Notes: a model not told the origin generated them from the sequence alone. A DNA stretch of 64,000 bases from Gerris lacustris (GCA_951217055.1 OX578282.1:22007106-22071105); one strand, 5' to 3'; numbered from the stretch's first letter, positions 23,288-35,888 are shown. A program made the numbers and translations.

Positions 23288-23531
23288 AACCTACGCTCTA
23301 GAATTTAATAATTTTGAACTTTACAAATATTGGAGTAAATGTATACCTTAGCCAACACACGAGAAATTATTTATTTAATCAATATTAATTTTCAAGTTGA
23401 CTTACTTTATGCATTTACTACTAAAAAAAAATCCTTGTCAATAATTTTGGCATAATATGAGAGTAGAAGGTATTTTGTTTCATATTTTATTAGTACATTC
23501 AATTTTTCTAATTAGACCTAGAGACTAAGGA

Positions 23532-23542
23532 CCCCCCCCCCC
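23532..23542. repeat. Poly-C run
   Basis: Eleven Cs. Confidence 0.9.
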
Positions 23543-24134
23543 GAGAAAAGTCAGGCTATCTCAATAGACCAATATTGAAGTTTATAGTTTTATTAGATAT
23601 TTATGATAATTATGAAACTTTACTAATTAAGTTTTCCTGTCATGTTATCTTTACATCAGTAAACCTAGTATTCTAATACTAATATAAATAAAACATATTT
23701 TATTTTCAAATATGTAGGTATGCAAAGTAAAATCCTTGTTAAATAACCATTTTTAAATTAATACATGTATTTTAAAATTTATGACTTAATATTACTTTCG
23801 ATGCAGATAGATAAGAAAGATCTATCAGAGTTAAAGAAAAAAAAAATATTATAACAGAACTGTAGATTTTAATTACCATGTTCCTTCAACCCGGATGCGT
23901 TATTCAGAAAGGCCTATATTAATAAACCTCAGTAAATATTTTGATTTAGGTACCCCTACAAATTCTTTTCAAAAAGGTATGACCGTATCTGAACGATCTA
24001 GATATAATATGTTGCTTTTTTTCCTTCTTTTGTAACCTTTCCACCTTACAATTAAATAATAGGTGGGAAAAATCAATTAGGATTAGGGAATCTTAATGAA
24101 TTAATCTTGAGTTAATAATAAATAAATAGAAATG

Positions 24135-24249
<115 letters not shown>

Positions 24250-24504
24250 TTGTATATAAATAATTGCACTTTTGTTATGATGAAATAATTAAATAAATAT
24301 CTATTAAATGTGTTCAACTATATTAATAATAAATATTTGATAAAATTAGAAATGAAATAACAATCTTATGTTGTTGGTTTCTTTATCTAACAAAACGTAC
24401 ATTAAGAAAATTTTAATTTTATCGTGGAAATAATAATGTCGGAGATTACCTTGGAGTCTATCAACCAAATAGAATTTTAAAGAATTGAAAAGGATTTATG
24501 CTTT

Positions 24505-25030
24505 CGAGCTTACCGAAGGTAATAGAAGCTATGTGATCGTTCTGAAGAACGAAAATATTTTATGTCTCCAATTTCAAAAATTCTAAGACAGAAATCCGTT
24601 TTAGACATCAGGGAACATTTTTGGTTCCATGTCTGTCTGCTGGTCTGTAGGTGTGTCTCTCAATCTTTGCGAATCAATCGATTTTAATGAAATTCGGATG
24701 GTAGGTCACAATTAGCCCATGGTCCCATATAAGTTTCAACTTTCTGCGATCATTTGTAAAAGTACTCATTTGATTTTTATGATATTTGGATGGTTGGTCG
24801 AAAGTAGCTCGCGGATTGCACCAGGTTAATTTCAGTCGTCTGCGCTCTTTAACTTTTGTTCAATTGATACTTTAATTCATGTGAAAAATCAAAATAATTT
24901 TGGCATATTAAAAACAGAGGAATCAATTAAATAAATTATACAATATGCTTGTGAAAGCATAAATCTATTAAATTCGTACTAGGATATTAATATGAGGAAG
25001 CTACGTGCTACATTAATTGATAGTCTATTT
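24505..25030 (+). mobile_element. Family B element, near-complete copy
   Basis: It begins CGAGCTTACCGAAGGTAATAG (hairpin end), followed by GAAGCTATGTGATCGTTCTG, the CTGTCTGC...CTGT tract near 24,630-24,660, the core TTTTAATGAAATTCGGATGG, and the cytosine-poor GCGAATCAATCG block. It ends GAGGAAGCTACGTGC and TACATTAATTGATAGTCTAT. It has no open frame. Confidence 0.75.
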
Positions 25031-25917
25031 TAAATTGAATTTAATGTAGATAAAATTAACAAAGTTAATCCAAATTATTAAATTTACCTAAATAGTGACC
25101 GTGAAGTTCTTAAACTTCCGGTGGGTCATCAGTGAACGTGGTGGAAGTATAGGTTTTGGCGTTTCCCCTCCTAAATTGAAGTACTTATGATGTACTGTTC
25201 AATGTACTGTTCATGTTGCCTTTTGTGGAAGGGTATGAGAAAGGATTATAAAGAAACACTTTATAACGTTTAATCCACCAAAACGTGGTCACAATTGTTA
25301 AAATTAGAAATTAATTATGAAATCAAGATTAGAACCAAGATAATGGTGGTATTATTGATTGCTCGCTTTTGGTATCCTCTTATTTTTATTGTCATCAAGG
25401 GGAATATGCTTAGAGTTTTTAAATGATTTAGTATAAGTGATTTTAACAAAATCTATGTGAAGTAATCTGGCAAGAACAAAAAAAAACTAAATTTTAAAGC
25501 ACGTATATTTTTATTGAATTCAAATATGCCAATAAATAATCATTCTAAAACAGAATTCCTTGAAACAATATCTGTCATTACAAGCTTCTTAATATATATA
25601 AAAGGGAAACTAATTATAATTATGGATATATATATAGTCTACCAACAAATAAACTAATTTAAGGAAGATAGATTATTTTTACTGTCCTGTAAGAAGCCAT
25701 AGGACAGGCTTCTTGGGAAGTAATTTTGTTATATTCCTAGCCTTTTGGTTAAGTTAGGTTAAATCTGCCCCCTACCGAAAAACAAGGTTGAGTCCAATTT
25801 AAAAAGGACAATACATTCGAAGATAAAAAATTTATTGATTTATTAATTAATCAATAAATTAATTATGGATTTAAATGGTTAAGAATTTTCAATAAATATA
25901 TATTACTTATTTTTGCT

Positions 25918-26395
25918 TCCGAGCTTACCGAAGGTAACGGAATCTATGTGATCGTTCTGAAGAACGAAAATATTTTATATCTCCGATTTCAAAAATTCCA
26001 AGACAGAAATCCGTTTCAGACATCAGGGAACATTTTTGGTCTCGTGTCTGTCTGTCGGTCTGTCTGTCGGTCTGTCTGTCGGTCTGTCTGTCGGTCTGTC
26101 GGTCTGTCGTTCAATTTTGCGAACCACCATATCTTAAAAACTACACGTCCAATTTTAATGAAATTTGGGTGGTAGGTCATAATTAGCCCATTGTTGGTCC
26201 CATATAAGTTTCAACCTTCTGCTCTTATTTGTTTATCTTCCACATGCTCACAAACATACATTTATTTACTGCCATATCTTTAAAAGTAATCATCTGATTT
26301 GTATGAAATTTTTATGGTTTGTCGAAAGTAGCCTGCAGATAACACCTGCCTAACTTCAACTTTCTGCGCACTTTAAATCGTGGTAAATTAATATG
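25918..26395 (+). mobile_element. Family B element, left part, with expanded GTCT tract
   Basis: This copy has the longest GTCT/GTCG tract of the family (about 26,043-26,110) directly before TTCAATTTTGCGAACCACC and the core CCAATTTTAATGAAATTTGG (26,148-26,168). Homology to the 24.5-kb copy stops near 26,395, and the right end reappears at about 27,551-27,593, so about 1.15 kb has been inserted. Confidence 0.7.
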
Positions 26396-27550
26396 TCTTA
26401 TACTATAAAGCCACATGGCTAACTGACTCACAGACTGACATTAATGTTTACCCACTTCCAGAAGAGCTAGAGACTTGCGGTTTGCGCCATTCGACGCGCA
26501 ACGTCCATATTGTGAACAAAAATAACTATAAAAAGTTCACTTTTCCCCCTTCTTCCCCCCTTAAAAAAATAATAATGGGTGACTTGATTTTTAAGCTGGT
26601 TTGGGGGCTTATTGCGGCTAAACGGTAAGTCGTATTAGAAAAAGGATAGCAAAAGTAGTAACTGATTTTAAAAGATCTACAACTTTAGTCCTATGAGATT
26701 TTGTCGTATCATCATCGGTTGTACCTTAGATGGTGATAATTTTGTTATTTTTTGGTTTTATTTTTTTCCATTTTTGTCTTTGAATGGCCATAGTTTCTAT
26801 AATAGTTGGCCCATTTTATTTCTGATTGTGGCGATTGAATCTCACACTAATGCTCTTTAAATTGAGTATATTTTATTTCATTAGTTCATCCTACTTGGTG
26901 AGAACATGAGAGTAAACTTTTTCCCATGTGCCGTGTCACGTGACCACTTTTTTTGGTTTTTAATATTGTGTCGTATATCATTTTAAAGGCCTTGATATGT
27001 ACATTAAAGCTTTTTTATTTGTTGATTTTTTAAAAATGTTGTACATGTACTTTAGTACCGATTTATAATTTTGTTGAAGGTTAAAGGGTTTAAATACTTT
27101 TTTGATATTATGTTTTTTATTTATATGTATTTATTAGTTAAATGAATGCCCTTTTGTTTTGTTTGTTTTTTAAAAATATAATTTTGGTACCTCAGAGTAC
27201 AGGGGTACAAATGTTAAAGTTAATCTTTTATAATATGATGTATATCATTGAAAAGCTCTTGCATAGTAGATTATTTTTTGTTATATTCTATTTTGCGTTA
27301 TTTTTAGTTTTGAGGGGGTAAAATAAAAAATAAACTTTTTATACAGCGGTTTTAACGATTTGGTTGCAGTTTTATATTTGTTTATTAAATTAATTATATG
27401 TGCGCTAACTTTTGGTGCATGTTGGAGGCTTTGTTTCTCCAACAAATGTTTAAATCTCTTCAACTTTATTAAATATTTACTGGAACAGTGCCACGCCGTT
27501 CCAACTTTTTGATTATTTTTATCGAGGTATTTTTCTTAATTCGGTCTTTT
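26396..27550. mobile_element. Unclassified segment lying inside a family B copy
   Basis: The segment interrupts family B. It starts near ATGTCTTATACTATAAAGCC, includes ACTGACTCACAGACTGACATT and the GC-richer GCGCCATTCGACGCGCAACG, and then becomes AT-rich. A transposon inserted into B is likely, but no termini or protein are recognisable. Confidence 0.4.
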
Positions 27551-27595
27551 CTTTGCGAGGAAGCTATGTGCCACATTAATTGGCAGAGTATTTAC
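27551..27595 (+). repeat. Family B right end
   Basis: GCGAGGAAGCTATGTGCCAC and ATTAATTGGCAGAGTATTT form the terminal part of the copy begun at 25,918. Confidence 0.65.
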
Positions 27596-27610
27596 TTAAA
27601 AAACGGATTT

Positions 27611-28208
27611 TTTACTTTCTCATATAAAGAGAAAGTATTGTGATGGCGCAAAAATTAGATTTTGAGATTTCGATGGATTTACACGTTTTGAGGTCCCCTG
27701 AGTCCAAAAAAGTGGTTTTTAAAAAATGTCTGTCTGTCGTCTGTGCAGACGCCTGGAGCCTAAACTACTGGGCCGATTTTGACGAAATTTGGCATACATG
27801 TTTAGAAAACTCATACCCCGAGGCGAAATTGAGAAATAAATTTTAGCTTAAAATTTGGGGGCGCTACCCCCCAAAAACACTGAAAAAACGTGAAAAAAAA
27901 TTATTTCTCGAAAATGGTTCCGACGATTTTGATTAAAAAATTCTAAAATGTAGTCCATTTGAATACGAATCTAATCTATAAGCCGTTTTCCCGGGAAAAA
28001 TCTAGTTCCTGAGAAAATAGCTTAAAACGTGGACAGGGAGATCCCGGGTTCGATTCCCCGCCAAGGAGAAGTTATTTTTATGGTAAATTTTAATGAAATG
28101 TTCAGTAATAATTAATTGTACATACGAACACTAATAAATGGAAAACACTTGGCTAAGTAATTATGAACTCGTATATGAGAAAGTTTGTCTGAGTTGTCTC
28201 GGACCGAT
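27611..28208 (+). mobile_element. Family A element, copy 3 (complete)
   Basis: This is the best-preserved copy, about 598 bp. The hairpin end is TTACTTTCTCATATAAAGAG followed by AAAGTATTGTGATGGCGC. Then come GGATTTACACGTTTTGAGG, the GTCTGTCTGTC tract at about 27,727-27,738, and the core GGCCGATTTTGACGAAATTTGG (27,771-27,792). Next are GGGGGCGCTACCCCCC, CCCGGGAAAAATCTAG, the B box GGTTCGATTCC (28,047-28,057), and the end TATATGAGAAAGTTTG then GTTGTCTCGGACCGA. A 68-codon frame at its start runs through tract and core and is a by-product. Confidence 0.8.
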
Positions 28209-28252
28209 TTTTTTATTATCATTCATCATTGAGTCGAATAAATAAAATTAAT

Positions 28253-28496
28253 AAACTGTCTATATAAGAGAGCGTCAACTGAATTTATAATTATTTTATT
28301 AAAATTTAAAATTACACACAGTAAAATGTAACATTAAAAAAGAAAAACCCAAACAATGTTTTTAATATATTAGGGTGACATAAAATAATGAGACATTTTA
28401 TGTCACCCTAATATATTAAAAAATTGTTTTTTTTTTATTTTAAATTTTAACAAAATAATTATAAATTCAGTTGACGCTCTCTTATGCTGACAGTTT
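28253..28496. mobile_element. Fully palindromic insertion (about 240 bp)
   Basis: The whole segment is an inverted repeat. AAACTGTC/GACAGTTT is outermost; then come ATAAGAGAGCGTCAACTGAA/TTCAGTTGACGCTCTCTTAT, an AT-rich middle part with a few mismatches, and an inner perfect pair ATATTAGGGTGACATAAAAT/ATTTTATGTCACCCTAATAT around AATGAGAC. A wider pair, GAGTCGAATAAATA near 28,231 and TATTTATTCGACTC near 28,863, may mark a larger element. A fold-back MITE or a snapped-back copy is likely. Confidence 0.75.
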
Positions 28497-28499
28497 TTA

Positions 28500-29440
28500 A
28501 TTTTACTACGTTTTTATTAGCTTGCTTTCTTGTTTGTTTGTCCAGTACAAATCTTGCAATCGATTTTTAACTAACATCCCGAGTAGCTAGACATTTGAAA
28601 CTTTTTGATTAGCTCAGAACACGATGAAAATGCATTAAAATACTTTTAGCCATTTTCAGCAGAATTTAATTCGTTTTCAGCAATTTTTTGCTGTATGGAA
28701 AGTTAGTTTGGAAAAAATCCACCATTTTTTTTTTAATATGTTTTGACATGTACCATATTTACGATCTTCATTTTGACGGGTTTCAAAATAATGATTTTTT
28801 ATTTAGTCAACAGAAAATTTAAAAACGTAGTATATAAAAAGTTCATTTTATCTTGTAATTATTATTTATTCGACTCTATAATGAATTATAATGCAAAAAA
28901 CCATTGATAGAAGATGAACTTATAACAGGGTCGAAACATGTCAAATGAAATATTGAGTACATCTTATTACACCTCTTTAGCTATCCATCACTTATAAGGG
29001 GGTATCACATTAAATTTATATTAACAATTTAATTAATTGCTTTATAAAAATAAAGGAAGTGAAATAATAATAAATTATTTTAAAATACATTGTTAATGTA
29101 GAAGTAATAATAATCGGTACTACATACGTCATACTTGTTCAGAAATGATTACTGTATAATCTTTTATAAAATAGTATACATTAATTCTTAATACATTATT
29201 TAAATAATAGCTATTGAGGGTTTTTTGTATTGTTTTAAAATATCTTTCTAACTCACGAAGGATGTGAATGAAGGAATTCTTTATTGATATTTTCAAAAAC
29301 ACGATATACAAGTAGGTAATGAGATAAAAATTGTTGAATAATAATATACTATTTACTTTCTTTAAATACATTTTAACCTTTGACATAGATAATTTAGTAT
29401 AATTTGGGAAAAAATAGAATTATAAAAGGAAGATAGTACA
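28500..29440. other. Stretch without recognisable gene
   Basis: AT-rich. An 85-codon minus-strand frame at 29,129-29,386 is Ile/Asn/Tyr/Lys-rich and without context. Confidence 0.45.
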
Positions 29441-29454
29441 AATAAAAGTATTCT

Positions 29455-29525
29455 CTGCCGTCGGGATTTGAACCATGGACTTCTTCCATGTTCAATGCTC
29501 TACCAAAGCTACATTTCTTATATAG
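29455..29525 (-). pseudogene. tRNA-like sequence (tRNA pseudogene or SINE head)
   Basis: On the minus strand a D-arm-like TGTAGCTTTGGTAGAGC is followed by a perfect hairpin CATGGA-AGAAG-TCCATG in the anticodon-arm position (GAA would sit at the anticodon) and then GGTTCAAATCCCGA, a good B box. The T stem does not pair and the variable loop is missing, so this is not a functional tRNA. Related GTAGCTCC...TTGGTAGAG text lies at about 29,765-29,795 on the + strand. Confidence 0.4.
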
Positions 29526-30737
29526 ACTAGCCTCTTTTTATACTGAAAATATTTTTATTTTGTCTCGAGTCTAGAGGACTAATTTGTAGCATTAGAACTA
29601 GACAAAGGAAGTTTTGCAAGACTATATCTCACAGACCTTACAATTCAATTTAAAATAGAGAATTTATAATTAAATTAGAAATATACAAGAGAGACGGAAC
29701 AGAGAAAAATACACTACGCCGCCGGGATTTGTTTTGTCGATTCGGACTGAGAAAAGTTCTCTGGTGTAGCTCCTTAATTGGTAGAGTATTTGACATTCAA
29801 AGCTTGATGTCGAAAGAAATGTATATTTGAAATGTAATTAATAGAATTCAAATGTAATATTTTATTTTAATTTAAATAAAATTTGTAATATTCTTGGAGC
29901 AATAAACGAAGAATTTATGTTTATATAAGATAAGAATGAAATATTTAGTGAAACTATTCACAATACAATTTAATTAGAAAAATTGTAAAATTTTAAACGT
30001 AAAATCTTACTAGTTATTTCATCAAATAATTTTCCATCTTTCTATTAAGATCATTGTGTAAATATGCTTTTAGAATGTGTTTTAAAAGTTACTTAATTGG
30101 TTAAAATGTTTCGTAATGCTTACTGAAAGTAAAAAAGGTCACCGGTTCACTCATCTTTTGCATCAAAGTTCTTTTTGATTAATCCAAAACCATTTTCCAC
30201 TTGGCTCTTTTTTCAAACTAAGAGAGAGACAAGTCCCCTCAAATTTTCTTTAAACCAAATTTACATTATATAAGACATCTTCCGGGAAGGAGGAATCGTG
30301 GCCCTTTTTCAAGCTTTTCTGGACTTAATTGAGTTTTGCTTTTAACCCTTAAAAGGGAAAGGTTTTTCCATTATATTTTCAGACGTAGCCGGTCCTGAGG
30401 TCCTCTTTCACTTGGCCCTTCCTTCAGATTCTTACCTCCCCCCTCCCATCCCCTCCCAAGCTCTTCATTTTTTTCTTCTCCACCAACTCTTACCTTAGAA
30501 GGCATCTTCAAAGATTTTACTTCCTCTTTTCGTAGAAATATCTCTCCCCCTTATTTTGGTAAAATTATAATTATTTTCAAAGGGATCGAGGATTCTTGGA
30601 ATTGCTTAAATAAGCTTACTATACTTTTTTATTTTAATTTTAATTTTCTTTTTCTCTTTTACTTATTTCTTTGTTTGGTTTAGGATCTTAATAGATATGC
30701 CACAATAAACTCTATCTAATTCTAAATTAACTTTTTT

Positions 30738-30975
30738 TGCTCCCAACGGAAGCTATGTGATCCTTCTAAAGAACGAAAAATTTGTATGTCTCTGATTTAA
30801 AAAATTCCAAAGATATTAAGACATCAGGAAACATTTTTGGTTCCGTGTTTCTCTGTCGCTCAATTTTTGCGAACCAACATATCTCAAAAACTACACATCT
30901 GATTTAAATAAGATTTTGATGGTAGATCATAATTAGCCCATTGTTGATCCCATATAAGTTTTAATATACCCCATA
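30738..30975 (+). repeat. Family B fragment
   Basis: GGAAGCTATGTGATCCTTCT through the CAATTTTTGCGAACCAACATA block to CCATTGTTGATCCCATATAAG, interrupted beyond by a (TA)n tract. Confidence 0.6.
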
Positions 30976-30980
30976 TAAGT

Positions 30981-31080
<100 letters not shown>

Positions 31081-31269
31081 GTTTGTATATAATGTTTGAT
31101 TGAAACTAGTGAACTTATTGATGTATTAACTTATATATAAATCAAATGTCTTGTTTCGATCAAATTATACGAATTGAATGTACCACAGTGGTTCACGAAC
31201 CTAAATGAATGTTGAGCACAGTGTGTGAAACTATTGTTTCAAAAAATAGAGAGCATTATGTGTAAAAAG

Positions 31270-31830
31270 AAAATCTGTTCGGGGCAACATATACATACTA
31301 AACTTTTTCATATATGAATACATAATTAATCTAGTTTAAGATGTTTAGTTTGATGTTGTTGCTTTAGTTATCTTAATCTAGTTTTTTTTCCATTTATTAG
31401 TTATTTCGTGGTTCCATTTAAAAATTGTTATTGAGCATTTCATCAAAATTTTCCCTAAAAATAATTACTCCCCGGCGGAGAATCGAACCCGATCTCGTCT
31501 TGGTGTTTTTTTTGCTATTTTCTCAGGAACCAGATTTTCTCTAGTTAGATTCAATTTTAGAAGTATTAAATAAAAATGGACAAAAACATTTTTCTAGGTT
31601 TTTTTTTGGGGGGGGGGGGGCAACCCAAAAATAAGAGCTAAAATTCATTAATCAATCACACCTCGGGGTTGGTATGATTTTTCTGAACATGTGCCAAATT
31701 TTATTGAAATTGGCCCTGCAGTTTAGTCTCAACGCGTCTACACAGGTAGTAGTCAGACAGACTTTTTTTTAAAAAAACTTTTTTTACTTAAAAATTTATT
31801 GGGACCTAAAAACGTTACAATACTTTATAT
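31270..31830 (-). mobile_element. Family A element, copy 4 (diverged, G-expanded)
   Basis: It follows the order of copy 1: a degraded TCTGTTCGGGGCAACAT start, AAACTTTTTCATATATGA, the B-box segment at 31,479-31,490, TCAGGAACCAGATTTT, a 13-G run at 31,608-31,620 where other copies have GGGGGG, the CCAAATTTTATTGAAATTGGCC core, AGTCAGACAGAC, and a remnant of the hairpin end. Confidence 0.65.
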
Positions 31831-32762
31831 CTAATATGTATATATACAACGTTAATGTGAAAAAAAACTGTATAATACATTCATTAGGTTAATTTACTAA
31901 ATCTTAATTTTATCCTAATGATTACTAATTGAGTCTAATTAATAGCACAACGACAGACAACGCTTTAGAAAGATAGATAAAATATTTTATTGCAAATTTG
32001 TGGACAAGTTATTATGTCGAACAGTATAGAGGTGATAGTAGTTGGTACTTTATACTCTACTTATAATTATACTTACTTATATTTACATAGATTTATTTAC
32101 AATAAATAAGTAAGTAAGTAATTAGTAATTTAAGTATATAAGTAAGTAATAAATTAGTAGAAAAAATATTGATAAAAAACCTACTACGTGTATACCATAA
32201 AATTTGCATTTATAACTACATATTTTTAAATTAATTATGTATTCTAAGCCTTTTTCACTAAGCGAATTATTAAATAAGTTATTTTTAAAAAGCTTAACTT
32301 TATTTCCAAACTAACCCTCAGAATAATATAAAGATATTAGAAGTTTCTTGGGACTAAAATAAACATTTTCTTATTTAATTTATTTATTTTTATTTTTCAT
32401 TATCTAGTTTCTTTTAAATGACATGGGAAAAACAGTCTTTTTTATTTTATTAATTTATATAATATTTTTTAATCTATTATATGCATACGAAATTCAGTGT
32501 TGCCCTTTCCATACTGACATGATAAATATATAGATACATATATACAAAATTTACTGTTTCAACTAAGTGTTGCCAACTTTTTTTTAAATCAAATAAATAT
32601 CCCTGCAGGTTCGTGCTCTCTCTTTCTCTCCCCTCAGTGGTAATTCATTAACCCAAACTTGAATGCTACGGAATACTTTAGGGATACTTTTTTTATTTTT
32701 GATATATTAACCGGTCTATATTTTCATTTTTTATAGTTAATTTTATTATTTATTTGACCTCT

Positions 32763-32764
<2 letters not shown>

Positions 32765-32856
<92 letters not shown>

Positions 32857-32857
32857 T
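32765..32857. repeat. (TA)n-(TG)n compound microsatellite
   Basis: About 76 bp of TA followed by eight or nine TG units. Confidence 0.95.
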
Positions 32858-32869
32858 ATCCCTACTTTT

Positions 32870-33780
32870 GTATTAAATTACATAAGTTATTTCTGGTCGT
32901 AAAGTATACAAGCAAGAGGAAGAAGAAAAAAATTGTTTTGCCGCCGTGTCCTTGTTTAAAAAAATATATAAAATAAAATTGATGTTTTTTAAAAAACAAA
33001 ATAAAATAAAAATAAAAGAAATTTAAACATTATTTCCTTTACAATACTTCATAAATTGTTATAATTTATATTCAAGTAGGTGAAATAAGTTGAGGGTAAT
33101 GTGTTATTATAATACAGGTATAAGTCGAACAAACAAACAAAATTATTATTTCATACCCTTTATATCATCTGCCTTTTATTTTATTATGCCCAAGAGTTAT
33201 GTGTATATAATATATACATATATATATATGTGTGTGTGTATATGCAGCATACTGAAAGAGTTATGTATGAGTCTATACATACATAAATGTTCGTAACAAC
33301 TGACACAAGCATATTTTATAGTATAATTATAAAGTTGACATATTTTATTTACGTAGGAATATGTGAAAAGAATGTTAAAGGGTATTTTATTTATGATTTT
33401 TTATTAATTGCTAATTACGTCTGGGATAATATTTTATTAATCTAATGTCTAAAAATAATTTTAATTTAAATAAAACAAGTTAAAAGAAATATTTAATTAT
33501 TCCTAAAAAGAAAATTATCCTCTGACAAAATATTCTCATAAATTCAGCGATGCTGTAAGTAAATTTTAAAACATATTTATTTAATTTATTTTTCAATAAT
33601 GTTCAATATTTAATATTTATAATGTGAATCCCTAGGAATTGAGTTGAAAACTCTTTAAATTAAACAAATATTACAAATATTAATCTATCAGTAGGAAACA
33701 TCAAGCAATTAGAAGTTAGGTTCAATGTGTCCACAGATGCAAGTCAGACATTTGTTAAAAACATCTTTTTTTTTTCTTCT
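32870..33780. other. Stretch without recognisable gene
   Basis: AT-rich with short TA/TG runs near 33,210-33,245. No supported coding region. Confidence 0.45.
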
Positions 33781-33785
33781 TTTTT

Positions 33786-33975
33786 TAGGGTCCGTAGGCA
33801 AAACCAAGGACCCTTATATTTTCCCTTTTTTATTATATTTTCCTGCGTGTGTCTGTCCGTCCGTCCTGTCGCCTGCTCTCATGGCTACACCTTTCGTCCG
33901 ATAACTTTGAAATTTGGCATGTATGTGTCTTGTACCTACCCACATATTTTAAAAATATAGCGGCTTAAAAAAAAT
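33786..33975 (+). mobile_element. Family D element, copy 2
   Basis: It starts TTAGGGTCCGTAGGCAAAACC. The arms AGGGTCC and GGACCCT form a seven-base terminal stem. The tract GTCTGTCCGTCCGTC (from 33,851) and the core TCCGATAACTTTGAAATTTGGC (33,897-33,918) follow. A 77-codon frame across it is a by-product. Confidence 0.6.
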
Positions 33976-34102
33976 ATTTTTCAAAAACTTAAGGGTTCAT
34001 TTATTAAAGGGTACGTTGAGCTGATTACAAAAATATATAATTATTTGGTTATAACATTGATAGGGCGAGCGTAGGCAAGTTTGAAGTGGGTGGGAAACGT
34101 GT

Positions 34103-34120
34103 CCCCCCCCCCCCCCCCCC
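34103..34120. repeat. Poly-C run
   Basis: Eighteen Cs, the longest such run in the window. Confidence 0.9.
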
Positions 34121-34926
34121 TCTATCTCGCTTATGTGAAGTGCAAAAAATCTGAAAAAATTCCTGAACATTCTTCGACTAAAACTAAAGAAATCACTTTT
34201 TGGAAATTTCGAAAATATAATATTTTATTTTTTATTGACAAAATACGTTTTTTTATAACTATAGTCTCGCCTGACGGTCCATGACCAAGGCTCACGTTTG
34301 TTGTGAAAAAAAAAAATGGTTCTTTTGTTTTTGCTTGTAATAAATAAACGATTATCTATCTATAACTATAGTCTTTTTGATGTATTTATATGGTTGTAGT
34401 CCGGTTCTATGGTAAGAAAATACTTTATTAGAAGTTTGTTTATGTGTTTTGAGAATATCAGACCCATAGGATAGTTCAAAGTAAGCTTTTTAGCATTTTA
34501 AATCACCATCAATAGGGTACTACTTAAACCATACAGGGTTGCCTATGGACCCTCGCTGTGTGCTGACTAGCACACACTTGACCTGTTTATTTAATTTTGT
34601 CCAAACCTTACAAGTGTAAATCTGTCTAAGTTTGTACCATCAAATTTTATATTAATTCATTAATATCGAAGTGAGCTTGTGTACGTTCAACAAACTACAT
34701 ATTATGCATTAGCATGAGTCGAAATTCTGCAGAGGTGGTAATACAATTATGATAGGTGATGTTTTCTTTAATTCGTTTTAACACAGTTGGAGTTTTTGTG
34801 ATAGTTGTTGCCTAATAAGGTGAAAATATTAGAATTATAAATTAATTGTGATGCTAAACAAAAACTTTTTAATTTTCTTATATTAAGTTGTTATTTGATT
34901 TATCGATTTAATTTATTGTAGATACG

Positions 34927-35041
34927 AGAGCGTCTTATGACCTCCATAAGACGCTCTTATGGCACTCCATAAGAGAGCGTCTTATGACCTCCATAAGACG
35001 CTCTTATGGCACTCCATAAGAGAGCGTCTTATGGAGGTCAT
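34927..35041. repeat. Self-complementary tandem array, 47-bp unit, about 2.5 copies
   Basis: Units start at 34,927, 34,974 and 35,021 with AGAGCGTCTTATG. Each unit is a hairpin: AGAGCGTCTTATG, loop ACCTC, CATAAGACGCTCT. A second smaller hairpin follows (TTATGG-CACT-CCATAA). The third unit ends in ATGGAGGTCAT, the complement of ATGACCTCCAT in the first two. CATAAGAGAGCGTC occurs here and ATAAGAGAGCGTC also forms the arm of the palindrome at 28.26 kb. Confidence 0.9.
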
Positions 35042-35269
35042 CTTAATGAATAATATAAATTGTCTTATACGTTAATGATAAAAAATTACGTATGCGTTAA
35101 TGCTGGTTTACGTGGAGCGACAATTTATATTATGTATTCATTCATTTCATTTCTATTCTTAAAATACTAATAATATTTATAATTTACACGTTTCTTGGTT
35201 CTTGGATTTACACGTTTTCTTACACGTTGATCTTGCAATTTCTTTACTTCTTTTTACTTTTCCTCACTA

Positions 35270-35770
35270 CCTATAGTAGGAAAAATTTTGTTTTCACCAA
35301 AAACATTTTTTTCGAGATTTCAACGGAATTATCCGTTTTAGGTGTTTTTAAGACCTCCTGAGTGGTTTTCAGCATGACGTCTGTATGTATGTATGAGTGC
35401 ATGTATGTGAGATATCATCGTAGCGCCCAAGGTTTTTAACCTAGAGAGTTGAAACTTGGCAGAAAAATCAGTCCTTACCTGTAGTGGTGCCGCCCGGAAA
35501 ATCAACTTTTTCCGCCATCTTGAACTTAGTTTGCTAAGTCAGCAAAAAAAAAAATCTTAATAAATCGAAAATGGTCCTGATCGAGTTGAAATTTGGCACG
35601 AATGTACCTCTCTGTATGACAAACGAGCCCATTGACCGCCATTTTGAAGTTATCAATTTTTGAATTTTTAAACTTTGACGGTTAATAATACTGAAAGTAT
35701 AAATAGGTTTTTGACATATAGCATATCGTTGGAACCGGAAAAAAGTAAGGAACAAATATAAAAAACCCGA
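35270..35770. mobile_element. Family E element, copy 1 (HINE-like)
   Basis: It contains a TGTATGTATGTATGAGTG tract (near 35,380), GTTTTTAACCTAGAGAGTTG, GAAACTTGGCAG, two CCGCCAT boxes, GCTAAGTCAGC, and the core CTGATCGAGTTGAAATTTGG (35,577-35,596). A partial second copy lies at 38.3 kb. Confidence 0.5.
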
Positions 35771-35888
35771 TTAAATTTCATTAATTAGTTTAAAAGTTAT
35801 AAGCGAATATAATTTTGATAATTTTGATGACGTCAAAGTTTGTTTACATCTGTCAAAATACCACCAAACCTCAAATAATAAAATAAAA

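Noticed and set aside
29455..29525. Functional tRNA-Phe
   Set aside because: The anticodon-like arm pairs, but the T stem does not, the variable loop is missing and the base before the anticodon is not T.
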